A stretch of 64,000 bases of DNA from G958296245 sp965262055 (GCA_965262055.1 CBDHEI010000002.1:744001-808000); one strand, 5' to 3'; counted from the stretch's first letter, positions 19,441 through 29,110 are shown. Program-made: numbers and translations. Notes: generated from the sequence alone by a model not told the origin.

Positions 19441-20826
19441 TTGGTAACGGAACTGGTGGAAGCGCAAGCCACGGGGGTTAGGGAGATGGCCACGCCGCAT
19501 CCCGAGCCAACGCTTGCCCCCATTCCTTCCGTCGAGTTTGATTCTGCTGGACTGACCCAAGAATACAATGTTCTGATCGACTCGGCCTACACCTCGCAAA
19601 TGGCTGGGGACTATGACAAGGCCATCATCAACTACACCAAGGCCCTTGAGTTCCATCCGCAAATGGCTGGTGTCTATATCAACCGCGCCGCCGCCTATGA
19701 AAGCATCGGCGAGCTCGACCGGGCAATCCAGGACCTCGACAGAGCGCTGACGCTCGAATCGAAGCTTGAAGCCTATCACAATCGCGGCAACGTCTATTTC
19801 ACCAAAGGGGACTACGACCGTGCGATCCGTGACTACGACAAGGCAATTGAGTTGGACCCCGGCAACGCGGCAGCCTTCAACTATCGCGGCCACTCCTACA
19901 AGCACAAGTCAGACTATGCCCGTGCAATCAGAGACTACCGGGAGGCATTGGATCTCGACCCGGAAGATTCCAATCCCTACGTCAACCTCGGCATAGTCTT
20001 CTATCTCCTAGGCGACTATGGTCGCGCAATAGGGCATTTTGACAAAGCAATGGAGCGCGACCCGAGCAACCCCCTTACGTATCTTGAACGCGGTGCCTGC
20101 CATGGCAACAACGGGGATTTGGACAAAGCTATAAGGGACTTCGGAGAGGCTTTGGCCCTGGATCCCGTCAGTGCCTATGCGTATTACGCGCGGGGTGTGG
20201 TCTTCCTTTCGCAAGGTGACGCTGACCGGGCCGTCCAAGACCTTGACACAGCGCTCAGGTTGAATGCCAGTCTCGCTGTGGGCTACGCTGCGCGCGGGTC
20301 TATTCACCTTGTTGGAGGCCGCTTTGATCTTGCTATCCGGGACTTCGATAAGGCGCTGACCTTGGATCCGGAGAACGCCGATGTTCAAAACAATCGCGGC
20401 GTTGCCTACTGGCGAAAGGGCGACGCCGAGCGCGCTTCACAAGATTTCAACGGGGCGTTGAATCTGAGACCGATTAAGGCTGCCTTTGCCAATCGCGGTA
20501 ACCTCCTGTTGCAGCGTAGGGAATGGGAGAAGGCCAGGAATGACTTGTTCAGGGCTAGGAACATGGGCATGGACATCGTGGCCGCCTTTCGTGACATCTA
20601 CAAGAGCGAGATTGACTTTGAGCGGCAGCACATCTTCAAGTTGCCTGATGACATCGCTCGTATGGTCAGCATTGAAGAGGACCCGCGTCAGTATAATGCA
20701 GGCGAAGCAGTTTTGAGGATATTCAAGGAGATTCACGAATCGTTGCCCGATTCTGAGTGGAATGCCTTGCCGACCGACGGGGCAAAGAACAAGAAGCACT
20801 ATCTGTACGGCTACCCGAAGCAGTAG
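19441..20826 (+). CDS. Tetratricopeptide repeat (TPR) protein
   Basis: 461 residues from a TTG placed 7 bases after GGAGGG (an ATG at 19487 is the alternative). About nine TPR units run from residue 40 to 350, for example YDKAIINYTKALEFHPQMAG, YDRAIRDYDKAIELDPGN and YARAIRDYREALDLDPED. No signal peptide; a scaffold for protein contacts. The C-terminal 100 residues are not TPR. It is followed after 6 bases by a PIN-domain gene, so the two are probably co-transcribed. Confidence 0.85.
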   Translation: MVTELVEAQATGVREMATPHPEPTLAPIPSVEFDSAGLTQEYNVLIDSAYTSQMAGDYDKAIINYTKALEFHPQMAGVYINRAAAYESIGELDRAIQDLDRALTLESKLEAYHNRGNVYFTKGDYDRAIRDYDKAIELDPGNAAAFNYRGHSYKHKSDYARAIRDYREALDLDPEDSNPYVNLGIVFYLLGDYGRAIGHFDKAMERDPSNPLTYLERGACHGNNGDLDKAIRDFGEALALDPVSAYAYYARGVVFLSQGDADRAVQDLDTALRLNASLAVGYAARGSIHLVGGRFDLAIRDFDKALTLDPENADVQNNRGVAYWRKGDAERASQDFNGALNLRPIKAAFANRGNLLLQRREWEKARNDLFRARNMGMDIVAAFRDIYKSEIDFERQHIFKLPDDIARMVSIEEDPRQYNAGEAVLRIFKEIHESLPDSEWNALPTDGAKNKKHYLYGYPKQ

Positions 20827-20832
20827 TCGACG

Positions 20833-21255
20833 ATGAGGACAGTCTTTGCCGATTCCGGCTACTGGATAGCCATGTACGGTCCCTCCGATGGGCTACACCT
20901 AGAGGCGGCGGCCGTCACCGAAGGACTGGTATCTTGCCGGATAGTGACCAGTCAAATGGTTCTCGTGGAGTTCCTCAACTACATGAGTGGACTCGGCCAG
21001 TCCCTGCGCGAAAGGGCTATGTCAGTCGTGACATGCCTCGGGGACACCCCGAGCGTAAAGATCGTCCCGCAAACACAAGAGCAGTTTGATGAAGCGGCCG
21101 CACTGTACTCGTCTCGGTCGGATAAGGGATGGAGCCTAACCGACTGTGCTAGCTTCATCCTAATGAAACAAATGAATATCTCAGAGGCTCTCGCCCACGA
21201 CCGAGATTTCGAGCAAGCCGGGTTCGTTGCGCTACTTAAGGGAAGAGTTGGCTGA
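20833..21255 (+). CDS. PIN-domain ribonuclease (VapC-like)
   Basis: 140 residues with the PIN acidic set: FADSGYWIA (first Asp), QMVLVEFLNY (Glu), WSLTDCASFILMK (Asp) and AHDRDFEQAGF (last Asp). These are Mg2+-dependent RNases, most often toxins. There is no small VapB-type antitoxin upstream; the adjacent gene is a 461-residue TPR protein instead. It may be an orphan toxin, or the TPR protein may hold it in check (inference). Confidence 0.8.
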   Translation: MRTVFADSGYWIAMYGPSDGLHLEAAAVTEGLVSCRIVTSQMVLVEFLNYMSGLGQSLRERAMSVVTCLGDTPSVKIVPQTQEQFDEAAALYSSRSDKGWSLTDCASFILMKQMNISEALAHDRDFEQAGFVALLKGRVG

Positions 21256-21466
21256 ACAGATTCAGCCTGTAATGTGGTGAATCGTCGCAGGAAGACAAGC
21301 GCCACGACAGGGTAGCGCGAGGGCCGGGGAGTCACCAAGGGCGACATCGAAGTCTACGACAGTCCCTGGTATCTAATCGTTCCGATTCTACTACGGTCGG
21401 TGATCCGAGAGTCGAGCGGGAGACTGCCTGACTGCAAGAGTCAGGACTTGGGTGAGATGAACGAGA

Positions 21467-22171
21467 GTGCTCTACGAAGCAATTCGGCTAGGCTGCAAGC
21501 TCTACCATAGGAATGAATGGAGCTACAACGATGCTTATGGGGGCTATCTCGGGAGCAGGGACGCCGCCAAGTGGGGCAGTCCAGAACGACTTGACACGGA
21601 GGAGGTCGGGAAACTGATAGCCTTCGCGAATCCTTGGAGGTGCAGAATGCCCAGCGACATGGGCAACACAGAACTGGTGCTGGGCGGTTTGAAGCGGGCG
21701 ACGCCGGCCTTGAATCTGCTAAGGCTCAATACCATCCTGGACATCCGATTCGATGATGAGGTTCTAGGCGCGACGGTCAGCCAGTTGATTTCGGACTCGT
21801 TCGACCAGATACGGTGTGCCGGGTGCAGGTCAGAGCGCGTTGCGACCTCGAAGATGGTGCACGCAGCCATCAATCCACATCTCTTCGTCCCATGGGACGG
21901 CGACATCATTTCGGCATATGGTTGCGAGCCTGGTCACGGACGTGAGTACGCGAAGACATTCCTGCCTGAGATGCAACGGATCGCCGAGAGAGCAATTTGC
22001 GAGGTGATGACTACGGAAGACCGGACTCGTGATGACGCAATTGCGTCCTTGACGCCTTGTCAGGAGAGCCTCGCCAAGGTCTTGGACGAGTTCAACTGGG
22101 TGAAATTCAGGCTGGAAGACGATCGTGTGCGGCAAGTGGAGCAAGAGCCGACACCGCTATCCGATCTCTAG
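21467..22171 (+). CDS. Hypothetical protein
   Basis: 234 residues from a GTG preceded by GGTGAGATGAACGAGA. The part TSKMVHAAINPHLFVPWDGDII resembles a block (K-hydrophobic-NP-x-L-F-x-x-WD) seen in several poorly described mobile-element proteins. No transmembrane segments or signal peptide. Lower GC than the conjugation genes that follow. I cannot assign a function. Confidence 0.55.
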   Translation: MLYEAIRLGCKLYHRNEWSYNDAYGGYLGSRDAAKWGSPERLDTEEVGKLIAFANPWRCRMPSDMGNTELVLGGLKRATPALNLLRLNTILDIRFDDEVLGATVSQLISDSFDQIRCAGCRSERVATSKMVHAAINPHLFVPWDGDIISAYGCEPGHGREYAKTFLPEMQRIAERAICEVMTTEDRTRDDAIASLTPCQESLAKVLDEFNWVKFRLEDDRVRQVEQEPTPLSDL

Positions 22172-22190
22172 CGCTCCTATAGATGAATCC

Positions 22191-23840
22191 TCACTGAACG
22201 GCGAAGCCGGGTTCTGAGCCGTCCGTTGTGCGCCATGCGCGTCCCAGCGGCCCCATCCTCTCCAGCAGGCTCCTGTGGGACACCCGCAGAGGGACTCTAA
22301 CTCCCGTGCGCTCCATCTCGTCTCGCGCCACGCGCAGGAAGTGTGTCTGCGCGATCTCGTCCTCGAAAACGACAAGGACGATGGGCCGCGAGCCGTGGTC
22401 GTCGGTGGGCCGGTGGGAGGAGTAGTAGCGCAGGTAGGGGGCTATGCGGTCGGCCATCGTGGCCGGGCGGACCGCTCGGCGCTCCCACTCCAGGAAGAAC
22501 GGCCGGGTGTCGGCGCCCCTGCGCAGGACGCCGAAGGCGTCGGGATGGATGGAGCGCACGCTGTCCTGATGGCGGAAGTGGCGCGACGCCCTGCCGGGCG
22601 GGTCGAGCTGGACGACCTGCGTGGAGCGAGAGTGGGCCTGCCTCTCCAGGACTGACGCGAACCAGTGGACCGAGTCGGTGTGCTCGATGTTCCTGAGAAG
22701 CTGCCCGCTCCTCCTCCCTGAGGCGTTCCGCCAGTCGAGCTGGGCTCGTGGGTCTGCGAGAGAGACGCTCCACCGCTTCCTCGCGGCGCCCACCGATGAG
22801 CGGTCGCGGCGGGCCAGCATCGCCAACCCCCGGTCGGAGAGAGCCAGGCGGCGGCCTCCTTGGACGTGGAAATCGACGGCCAGGCCCATCCCCGAGAGCC
22901 GCCGCAGGGCCTCCGACAGCCTGGACCGCCTCACGGCCAGCAGCTCGCCGAGGTGTGCGGGCGTGATCCACGGCCAGTCGGAGAGCAGGTCGAGTGCGCG
23001 CTTGTCGGTCTCCTTCAGGATCGCGGGCAGCGCCCAGCCGGGCGGGTTCTCCTCGGTACCGTCGAGTGAGAGCTCTTCAGGGAGGGACGCCCGCTCCGGT
23101 GGCTTCTCTGCGGGCCACGTGCCGCGTGGCCTCGTGTGGGCCAGGGCCGTGCGGAGGTCGAGGAACGCCGACCCCGAAGGGGCGCGCCAGATGTGGTTTC
23201 CCGCCCCCGCAGAGGCCGCCTGGCTCTCCAGGGCGAGGAACGTGAGGGACGGCGATCCGGCGACGACCCTGCGAGCGTGCCTGAGCCTGATCTCGTCGGA
23301 CATGAGCATCAAGACCGCGCTGGGCCGGAATATTTCGCGTAGCCGCCACAGGCGCTTGGAGAAGGCCGTCCTGTCGGCCGTGAGCCCCTGCCTGACGACT
23401 GCGACGGTCCTCCCGTCCGGGAGCGTGATGGCGGCGTCCATGGGCATGGCGCGGTACCATCGGAAGCGGATCGGGTATGCGGCGTTGGAGACCGCGGAGG
23501 CAAGCCGGTAAACGACGGCTAGGGCGTCGAGCCTCTCCAGGAGGACGCGCCGCCCCTGCTCCGATACCGGGCACCGGAGGAGCAGCTCGTCAACCGTCGT
23601 GCCCGCGTCTCGGGCCAGGCGGTGCAGCCCTGCGGCGGTGAGGTAGTAGCGCCTGGTCGGGGGGATGAGAGGCGCGGCATGGGGGATGGACGCTACGAGG
23701 CCGTCGCGCTCCATCCTCTCGACAGCCTCGTAGACCGCGCCCCTCGACCGGCCTGAGACGGCGGCCATCTCCAGCCGGTCGAGGAAGGGCATGGAGGCGA
23801 GCCGGCGCAGTAGCTCGGCCTCACTCCCGTCCGACCTCAT
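22191..23840 (-). CDS. Replication-relaxation family protein
   Basis: 549 residues. Two winged-helix regions are visible (residues 10-75, MPFLDRLEMAAVSGRSRGAVYEA; and about 285-350, PWITPAHLGELLAVRRSRLSEAL). The C-terminal part has HPDAFGVLRRGADTRPFFLEWERRA, matching the PD-(x)-FFLE-x-ER/DRG block of the Replic_Relax family of plasmid and integrative-element proteins. These are thought to open DNA at the transfer or replication origin. It is the last gene of a minus-strand conjugation block and overlaps the coupling ATPase by 4 bases. Confidence 0.75.
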   Translation of the reverse strand: MRSDGSEAELLRRLASMPFLDRLEMAAVSGRSRGAVYEAVERMERDGLVASIPHAAPLIPPTRRYYLTAAGLHRLARDAGTTVDELLLRCPVSEQGRRVLLERLDALAVVYRLASAVSNAAYPIRFRWYRAMPMDAAITLPDGRTVAVVRQGLTADRTAFSKRLWRLREIFRPSAVLMLMSDEIRLRHARRVVAGSPSLTFLALESQAASAGAGNHIWRAPSGSAFLDLRTALAHTRPRGTWPAEKPPERASLPEELSLDGTEENPPGWALPAILKETDKRALDLLSDWPWITPAHLGELLAVRRSRLSEALRRLSGMGLAVDFHVQGGRRLALSDRGLAMLARRDRSSVGAARKRWSVSLADPRAQLDWRNASGRRSGQLLRNIEHTDSVHWFASVLERQAHSRSTQVVQLDPPGRASRHFRHQDSVRSIHPDAFGVLRRGADTRPFFLEWERRAVRPATMADRIAPYLRYYSSHRPTDDHGSRPIVLVVFEDEIAQTHFLRVARDEMERTGVRVPLRVSHRSLLERMGPLGRAWRTTDGSEPGFAVQ

Positions 23841-26266
23841 CCCTCACGCTCCTCGGCGGGTGTCTCGTGCTCGGCGGCTCCGGTCGGCGGCCGGGTGTGC
23901 TTGCTTCGCTGCTCCCGCCTCTCCGTCGGGTCCTGGGGGGCACCGCCCTTCGACCCGTCCGGCGGAGGGCTTTGGCCGCTCTTCATGGCGTGGTAGGCCC
24001 TGCGGAAGTCGTCCACGCGCTTTCTGCCCTCGGCCTGCTGGGTGGCCATCTCCTCCTCCGTCGTGACGTAGGAGGACGAGGCGGCCCTGATGCGTCCGGC
24101 CCTGTCCGGATCTCCGGGCTCCGGCTTCCTGACCATCATCGAGAAGGCGGGCATACGCTCCGTTCCGACGGTGGCTCGGACGTAGCAGTGGTGCACAGGC
24201 AGCGACACGACGTCGTCCTCGGACACGCGTTCCTTGCCCAGCTCCCACACCAGTTGGCGGGCGTCGTTCCCGGAGACCTGGAAGACGGCGAGGCAACCCA
24301 CGTTGGCGAGCAGGGTGTCGCGCATGGTCGGCGAGAGGTCGTCCAGCTTGGCGAGGCTCTGGGTGGCCAGGATGAAGGACGCCCCGAACTTGCCGAGCTC
24401 GCTGAGCATAGACTCGTAGTCCACGCCGGGCATCGACTGCATTTCGTCGACGACCACCAGTGCGCCTCGCCTCTTCTCCGGCGGCAGGCCACCCTGCTCG
24501 CGTATGACCGAGTCGACCAGGTTGAGGAGCGAAGCTCCCACCAGCGCGGCCACGTCCCTGCCGACGACTCCCTGTGCGGTCGAGACCAGCAGGATGCCGC
24601 CGTCGAGGATGGTCTCGCGCATGTCGATGGTGGAGCGTGACTGGCCGATAATGGCCCTCGCCCGCTTGGAGGACGCGTAGTAGGAGAGGCGGGTCTGCAC
24701 GGGTGCGAGGGCCTCGGACTTGTACTCGCGGCGCCAGTTGCCGAAGTCCCTGGCCCACCACTCAAGCAGGTATGGGTCGGACACCCTGGCCAGCACGCCG
24801 CCGCGGTACTCGTCGTCCGACAGGAGCTTGAGCCCGTCGAGGAGGGTCAGCTGCTCGTGGGCGTCCGTGTCCGGGTGCTCGTTGGCCTCGTGAAGTGTCT
24901 TGACGGTCTGTTCCAGGATCGACTGCATCCTCGGTCCCCACTGGTCCCAGAGGCCCCTGGCGACGCGCACCACCGAGTCTGCGGTGCGGTCCCGGTCCGA
25001 GAAGACGCGGGTATCGAGCAGGTTGACGCCCGGCGCGCCCCGCTGATCGGCGAGGTCGATCAGCCGCACCCTGTCGGCTATCTCCTCCGGGACCTGCTCC
25101 AGGAGAGCGCCCACCAGGTCGGCGTGGGGGTCGACGACGACGATGGCGTCTCCGTCCCTGCCCGCCGCCTTCTCCCTCATCTTGTGTGCAATGAGGTGGT
25201 GCATGAGGGTGGACTTGCCCATGCGGGTCCTGGCCACGTAGAGGTGGTGCCGCCTGAGCAGGTCTTCTGGGAAGCGGATCTCCCTGGGCTTGCCCGCGGT
25301 CGTGTCGCCTACCGGAGCGCCGCCCTTCACTCCACGCGCCGAGGGGATGAGCGCCTTCGCGCCCGACCTCGCCACGAGAGGGGTCTCGTCGTGGGCTCCC
25401 GGCGGGTGCCACATGGCCGCCGCCTCGCGGACGCCGAGGACGCTGCGGCCTCCTAGGAGTCCGGGACCCGCGGGGTGGAGGGACACGTTGGGGACCGCGG
25501 CGGGCCGCACTCTGCCCACCTTGAAGCACGCCCCCGCTGGGTGGTCGTAGTGGCGGTATGCGGCGGCGACGGGGGCCAGCAGGCCCCTCGCCCGCTCCGC
25601 CGTTCCTCCAGGGGGCAGCACGGCGGTCACCTGCAGCTCGGCGTCGAATGCTATGCGGGCGACCTTCTCCCTGATCAGAATCGGGTCGTAGACGCGGGAA
25701 CGGGCCTGGTTGATGCGCCACCAGGCCCAGCCCGCGACGGTGAGGACGACAGCCATGCCGACGCCGAGCAGTGCGGCCTTCCACGTCTCCCCGGCCCGCA
25801 CCCAGAGGTAGCCCCGCAGACCCACCAGGGCCGCGACGCCCAGGACGGCCATGGTCGTCACGTCGGACTGGTGGTGGCGAACCTGGTTGGAGTAGGTGGA
25901 GTCTCGCGGCTCGGCCGCGGGGCGCTTGTGGGCCTTTTCGAGGTGAGCCTGCGACCAGTCGGGGCCGAGGGAGCGGAGCATCAGCCGCGCCACCACGCGC
26001 TCCCCCTCGTTCAGGTCGGACAGCGCGCCCAGCAGGGCGATAAGGGGGTCGGAGCCGGGGTCGAGCAGGTCGTCGTCCCTGAAGGTGCGCAGGGGGACGT
26101 ACTCGGGGCCGCTCGCCCGCAGGGTCATCGACCACGCCCGCTCGTCCTCGTCGAGCCGCAGGGGGTCGTTCTCCGGCGGCACCTCATGAATGCGCGCCTG
26201 GGGGTAGTGGGTCGATACCTGCTGCCGCACCACCTGCTCGTCGAGACAGCGGGCCATGAGGGTCAC
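23837..26266 (-). CDS. VirD4/TraG-type coupling ATPase
   Basis: 809 residues. Two transmembrane segments at about 140-187 anchor it, then the ATPase: Walker A YVARTRMGKSTLMHH near 345, IVVVDPHADLVG, Walker B GALVVVDEMQSMPG near 602 and the sensor-like FILATQSLAKLDDLS. This is the architecture of type IV coupling proteins that pass DNA to the secretion channel; a VirB4-like role is less likely because of the N-terminal membrane segments and HerA/DUF87-like core. It overlaps both neighbours by 4 bases, so it is part of a translationally coupled operon. Confidence 0.82.
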   Translation of the reverse strand: MTLMARCLDEQVVRQQVSTHYPQARIHEVPPENDPLRLDEDERAWSMTLRASGPEYVPLRTFRDDDLLDPGSDPLIALLGALSDLNEGERVVARLMLRSLGPDWSQAHLEKAHKRPAAEPRDSTYSNQVRHHQSDVTTMAVLGVAALVGLRGYLWVRAGETWKAALLGVGMAVVLTVAGWAWWRINQARSRVYDPILIREKVARIAFDAELQVTAVLPPGGTAERARGLLAPVAAAYRHYDHPAGACFKVGRVRPAAVPNVSLHPAGPGLLGGRSVLGVREAAAMWHPPGAHDETPLVARSGAKALIPSARGVKGGAPVGDTTAGKPREIRFPEDLLRRHHLYVARTRMGKSTLMHHLIAHKMREKAAGRDGDAIVVVDPHADLVGALLEQVPEEIADRVRLIDLADQRGAPGVNLLDTRVFSDRDRTADSVVRVARGLWDQWGPRMQSILEQTVKTLHEANEHPDTDAHEQLTLLDGLKLLSDDEYRGGVLARVSDPYLLEWWARDFGNWRREYKSEALAPVQTRLSYYASSKRARAIIGQSRSTIDMRETILDGGILLVSTAQGVVGRDVAALVGASLLNLVDSVIREQGGLPPEKRRGALVVVDEMQSMPGVDYESMLSELGKFGASFILATQSLAKLDDLSPTMRDTLLANVGCLAVFQVSGNDARQLVWELGKERVSEDDVVSLPVHHCYVRATVGTERMPAFSMMVRKPEPGDPDRAGRIRAASSSYVTTEEEMATQQAEGRKRVDDFRRAYHAMKSGQSPPPDGSKGGAPQDPTERREQRSKHTRPPTGAAEHETPAEEREG

Positions 26267-26706
26267 GCGCGCCGGTCGAGGATGCCGTCGCGGTCCTCCA
26301 TCTCGGTGAGCAGGCGCTCCAGGGACTCGGCCGCCGCCCTCGTCTGAGGGGGCAGGTCCGTCGGCCTGGTCTCCCTGAGCTTATCCCGCATCCCGTCGAG
26401 GCGAGGCGGGTGCTGCCTGATGAGCAGCTGCGCGGGGAAGTCGAGGGAGTTGAGCATGCCCGCGAAGGCCCCCAGCTTCGGCTCGTCGATCTCGAGGCCC
26501 ATCACCTCGCAGACGCCGAGCTTCACCCCGTCCAGGCGCACGGGCCCGTCGTGCTCGAGGTGCGACAGCATGAAGAAGAGGGGCAGGTCGGGCGGAGGCT
26601 TGGGGGCGGGAGTCACGGACTCAATGGTCTGTTCATGCGAAACGTCGGAGCGGGTCGCCGGCTCCTCCGCTTCGCGTCTGGTCAGTCGTTCGATCAGCTT
26701 TCTCAA
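26263..26706 (-). CDS. Small conjugation-operon protein, possible VirB4 N-terminal domain
   Basis: 147 residues. SLDFPAQLLIRQHPPRLDGMRDKL looks like the N-terminal domain of TraC/VirB4-type ATPases (the 'LDFP-x-Q-hydrophobic-R' block), but no ATPase domain follows. It overlaps the coupling ATPase by 4 bases. It could be a stand-alone cytoplasmic assembly domain or the stub of a lost VirB4. Assignment rests on a short motif. Confidence 0.5.
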   Translation of the reverse strand: MRKLIERLTRREAEEPATRSDVSHEQTIESVTPAPKPPPDLPLFFMLSHLEHDGPVRLDGVKLGVCEVMGLEIDEPKLGAFAGMLNSLDFPAQLLIRQHPPRLDGMRDKLRETRPTDLPPQTRAAAESLERLLTEMEDRDGILDRRA

Positions 26707-26729
26707 TGTGGTGTACTCCTCGTCTCGGT

Positions 26730-27038
26730 CTACGGGATGGGGACGATGCCGCTGCTCAGCAGCGCGGCGACTCCCTTGGCGGACAGGACCAGGACGAGTC
26801 CGACGACCGCCAGCACGACGGCGGTCCTGGCCCCTCCGCCTCCCCGCCCCTCGCCTCCCTCGGCCATCAGGACGAAGCCCGCCCAGACGATGGCGAAGAG
26901 GCAGAGACCGGAGGCCGCATACGCCATCGCCGTGAGAACGCGGTCGAAGGCGTCGAGCATTGCATCCTCAGCCGGAGCAGCACCCATGAAGACGAGGGCC
27001 GTCCCGGCCAGAAGGGTTGTCGTCAGTCCGCGCCTCAC
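26730..27038 (-). CDS. VirB2/TrbC-like small membrane protein (putative pilin)
   Basis: 102 residues starting at a GTG that overlaps the upstream stop (GTGA), like the other junctions of this operon. It has a signal-like start (RRGLTTTLLAGTALVFMGAAPA) and two later hydrophobic segments (YAASGLCLFAIVWAGFVLM and TAVVLAVVGLVLVLSAKGVAALL) separated by a Gly-rich, Arg-containing loop, the form of VirB2-type pilins. A longer upstream frame was rejected because it overlaps the PrgI gene. Confidence 0.6.
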   Translation of the reverse strand: MRRGLTTTLLAGTALVFMGAAPAEDAMLDAFDRVLTAMAYAASGLCLFAIVWAGFVLMAEGGEGRGGGGARTAVVLAVVGLVLVLSAKGVAALLSSGIVPIP

Positions 27039-28780
27039 CACGGCCACTCCCATCCCAGGATGTCGAACCAGTGGCGCAGATCGCCGCCGGGCGACTGCTC
27101 GGCGGGTTCCGGTTCGGGCTCCGGCTCCGGCAGGGCCAGGACCTCGAACGGGTCGTCGGCCCCGACGCTGGAAGCCATCGAGAGGCTCTCCTTGCGGCTC
27201 CCCGCGATGGGCATCCGCTCCACCACCTCGGCGCTCACGTGCTCCGGGTGGACGATGGCGAGCGTCACGTCCCGGCTGACCGTCTCGCCGGGTATCGACA
27301 GGGTCGCGGTGACGACGTGCTGCGTCGTCGTTCCGTTGTCGTGGGTAACCGTGACCGTCTCGCTGACCGTCTCGGTCGTCCCCGGCCTCCACAGGCTCAC
27401 CGTCTCGGTGCGGTACTCCGTCCACTCCGGGTGGTGGGTGAGCTGCGTCAGCGGGGGAACCGGGATGCGGAGACCGGCCTCGAGTTCCACGCCCATGGTC
27501 ACGGCGTGGACCGCCTCGCCCTCTGCGACGGGAAGGGAAAATAGAGTCTCCCCGTCGGGGACGAACGGGACGCTCGCCACCGATCCGCCGCCCTCGACCG
27601 TGACGGTCCCTGCAACTGCCGTGACCTCGGCTTCCATCAACGTCGTCTGGGTCACGTCCGCGTGTCCGGCCACCGTCTGAAGCTCGACGGCCTCCTCGAT
27701 CTCCGTCACGCACTCGGATTCAACCGCTCCCTCTATGCTTGCGGGCGTCCAGCCGAGGGAGGCGACTCTCAGGTCGCAGAGCTCGCCCTCCACGGCGGGA
27801 AGCGGGTACGGGATCTGCGCCTCCTTGACGGTGACGGCCCCCGCCTGTCCCAGTTCGTCCTCCCACGAAAGGGTGAAGGACGGGACCGGGCCGTTTAGGG
27901 GAAGGGAGTAGTCGATGCGCTCCCCCTCTGCCAGCCTCGCCGATCCCCAGAAGCGGAGGGTGCGGCCCTCCGGCCCGCCGAAGGCCCGGACGCGGAGGTC
28001 CAGGCCGGTGGCGGCGCGCAGGGTCACGGTGGCGGTGTCTCCCGATACGCGGAGCCCCTCGACGAAGATCCTCCGTCCGGGCACGGTCTCCGGTATCTCG
28101 AACTCGATCTCCGGGAAGCTCGCGCCCTCGTCCGTCTCGTGTCCGTCCGCTGCGGCGGACTGCGGAACGGCGGCGACCAGGACCGCAAGCGCGGCGGCGC
28201 CCATGAGGGAGCGCCACATCCTCGGACGCTTCTCCTTCCCCTCCCGTCCGGCGGCCTGGCGAACGTTGACGTTGTCTGTCTTCCTCTCGTTTCGACCGCG
28301 TCGCTTGCCGAACCAGCCGTGGGGACGGAATGGCATCCGTCCGTTCCGCTTGCTGCGGCTCTTGCGCATCCTGCGGAGGCCCCGGCGGGCCATGACCCGC
28401 ATCCGGCGAGCCCCGCGCCTGCCTCGCCTCGCCATCAGGTTGAGCGGGCCCGGACCGCCCTCGACCGGTGCGGGAGGCTCGCTCCGCGCCAGCTGGGCCG
28501 GGAATCCGGCGTAGAGCCGCGCCCCCAGCCGGTACTTCAACAGGTCGGCGGCCACCAGCGGCAGCCGCCTCCCACCGATCTTCCCCGCGACCATGGCGAT
28601 CCCGAACAGGCCGAGGAGGACGGCCAGGGCCATCCGCGCCTCGGACGGTCCGGGTGCGTAGTGGTAAGCGCCGTAGGACAGGGCGCACACGGCGATCAAC
28701 GCAACGATCTGGGGGAACGTGAACCACAGCAGGACCCTGTCCTCGGCCTGCACGTGGGTAGGTACCTCGTGCTCTCTCAT
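27035..28780 (-). CDS. PrgI-family protein with a large extracytoplasmic extension
   Basis: 581 residues. The first about 115 match PrgI-type proteins of Gram-positive-like conjugation systems: VPTHVQAEDRVLLWFTFPQ, two transmembrane segments and VAADLLKYRLGAR. An Arg-rich cytoplasmic stretch (about 125-180) follows, then a hydrophobic segment ending in AVPQSAAADG and about 370 residues of Thr/Val-rich beta-type sequence with an acidic Pro-Glu repeat near the end. PrgI is normally only about 120 residues, so this is a fusion or a frame joining two proteins. It may cover the outer face of the channel (inference). Confidence 0.65.
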   Translation of the reverse strand: MREHEVPTHVQAEDRVLLWFTFPQIVALIAVCALSYGAYHYAPGPSEARMALAVLLGLFGIAMVAGKIGGRRLPLVAADLLKYRLGARLYAGFPAQLARSEPPAPVEGGPGPLNLMARRGRRGARRMRVMARRGLRRMRKSRSKRNGRMPFRPHGWFGKRRGRNERKTDNVNVRQAAGREGKEKRPRMWRSLMGAAALAVLVAAVPQSAAADGHETDEGASFPEIEFEIPETVPGRRIFVEGLRVSGDTATVTLRAATGLDLRVRAFGGPEGRTLRFWGSARLAEGERIDYSLPLNGPVPSFTLSWEDELGQAGAVTVKEAQIPYPLPAVEGELCDLRVASLGWTPASIEGAVESECVTEIEEAVELQTVAGHADVTQTTLMEAEVTAVAGTVTVEGGGSVASVPFVPDGETLFSLPVAEGEAVHAVTMGVELEAGLRIPVPPLTQLTHHPEWTEYRTETVSLWRPGTTETVSETVTVTHDNGTTTQHVVTATLSIPGETVSRDVTLAIVHPEHVSAEVVERMPIAGSRKESLSMASSVGADDPFEVLALPEPEPEPEPAEQSPGGDLRHWFDILGWEWPW

Positions 28781-28804
28781 GTCTCTCTCCTTCCTCGCGT
28801 TCGA

Positions 28805-29110
28805 CTATCCGCCGCCCTCGGTGGTGGTCTCGATGCCGCCCTCAGGCGTGGGGTCGGGCAGGTCCGGGCTCACCGCCGGGTCGACGACGGCGTTCATCAC
28901 CAGATCGACGACGCCGTAGGCCACCATCGCCAGGATGATCCCGGCGAGGGCCGTCATCATGGCCGACTTGCCACGCTCCATCTGCTGGGGCGCTCCGCTG
29001 GCCGTCAGATACTGGTATGCCCCAAACACGAAGAATCCCACGCCGACGACGCCAACGACGCCGAGCAGGATTCCGACCAGGTTGGAAATGGTCTGCGTCA
29101 ACTGTTCCAT
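28805..29110 (-). CDS. VirB2/TrbC-type pilin-like protein
   Basis: 101 residues from the ATG at 29110 (GAGAAGAGACGA upstream). Two transmembrane segments (NLVGILLGVVGVVGVGFFVFGAY and ALAGIILAMVAYGVVDLV) flank a short charged loop TASGAPQQMERGKSA, which is the common form of the small pilin-like subunits in conjugation operons of Gram-positive-like systems. The tail is acidic and Pro/Gly-rich. It lies between the VirB6-like and PrgI genes. Confidence 0.65.
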   Translation of the reverse strand: MEQLTQTISNLVGILLGVVGVVGVGFFVFGAYQYLTASGAPQQMERGKSAMMTALAGIILAMVAYGVVDLVMNAVVDPAVSPDLPDPTPEGGIETTTEGGG

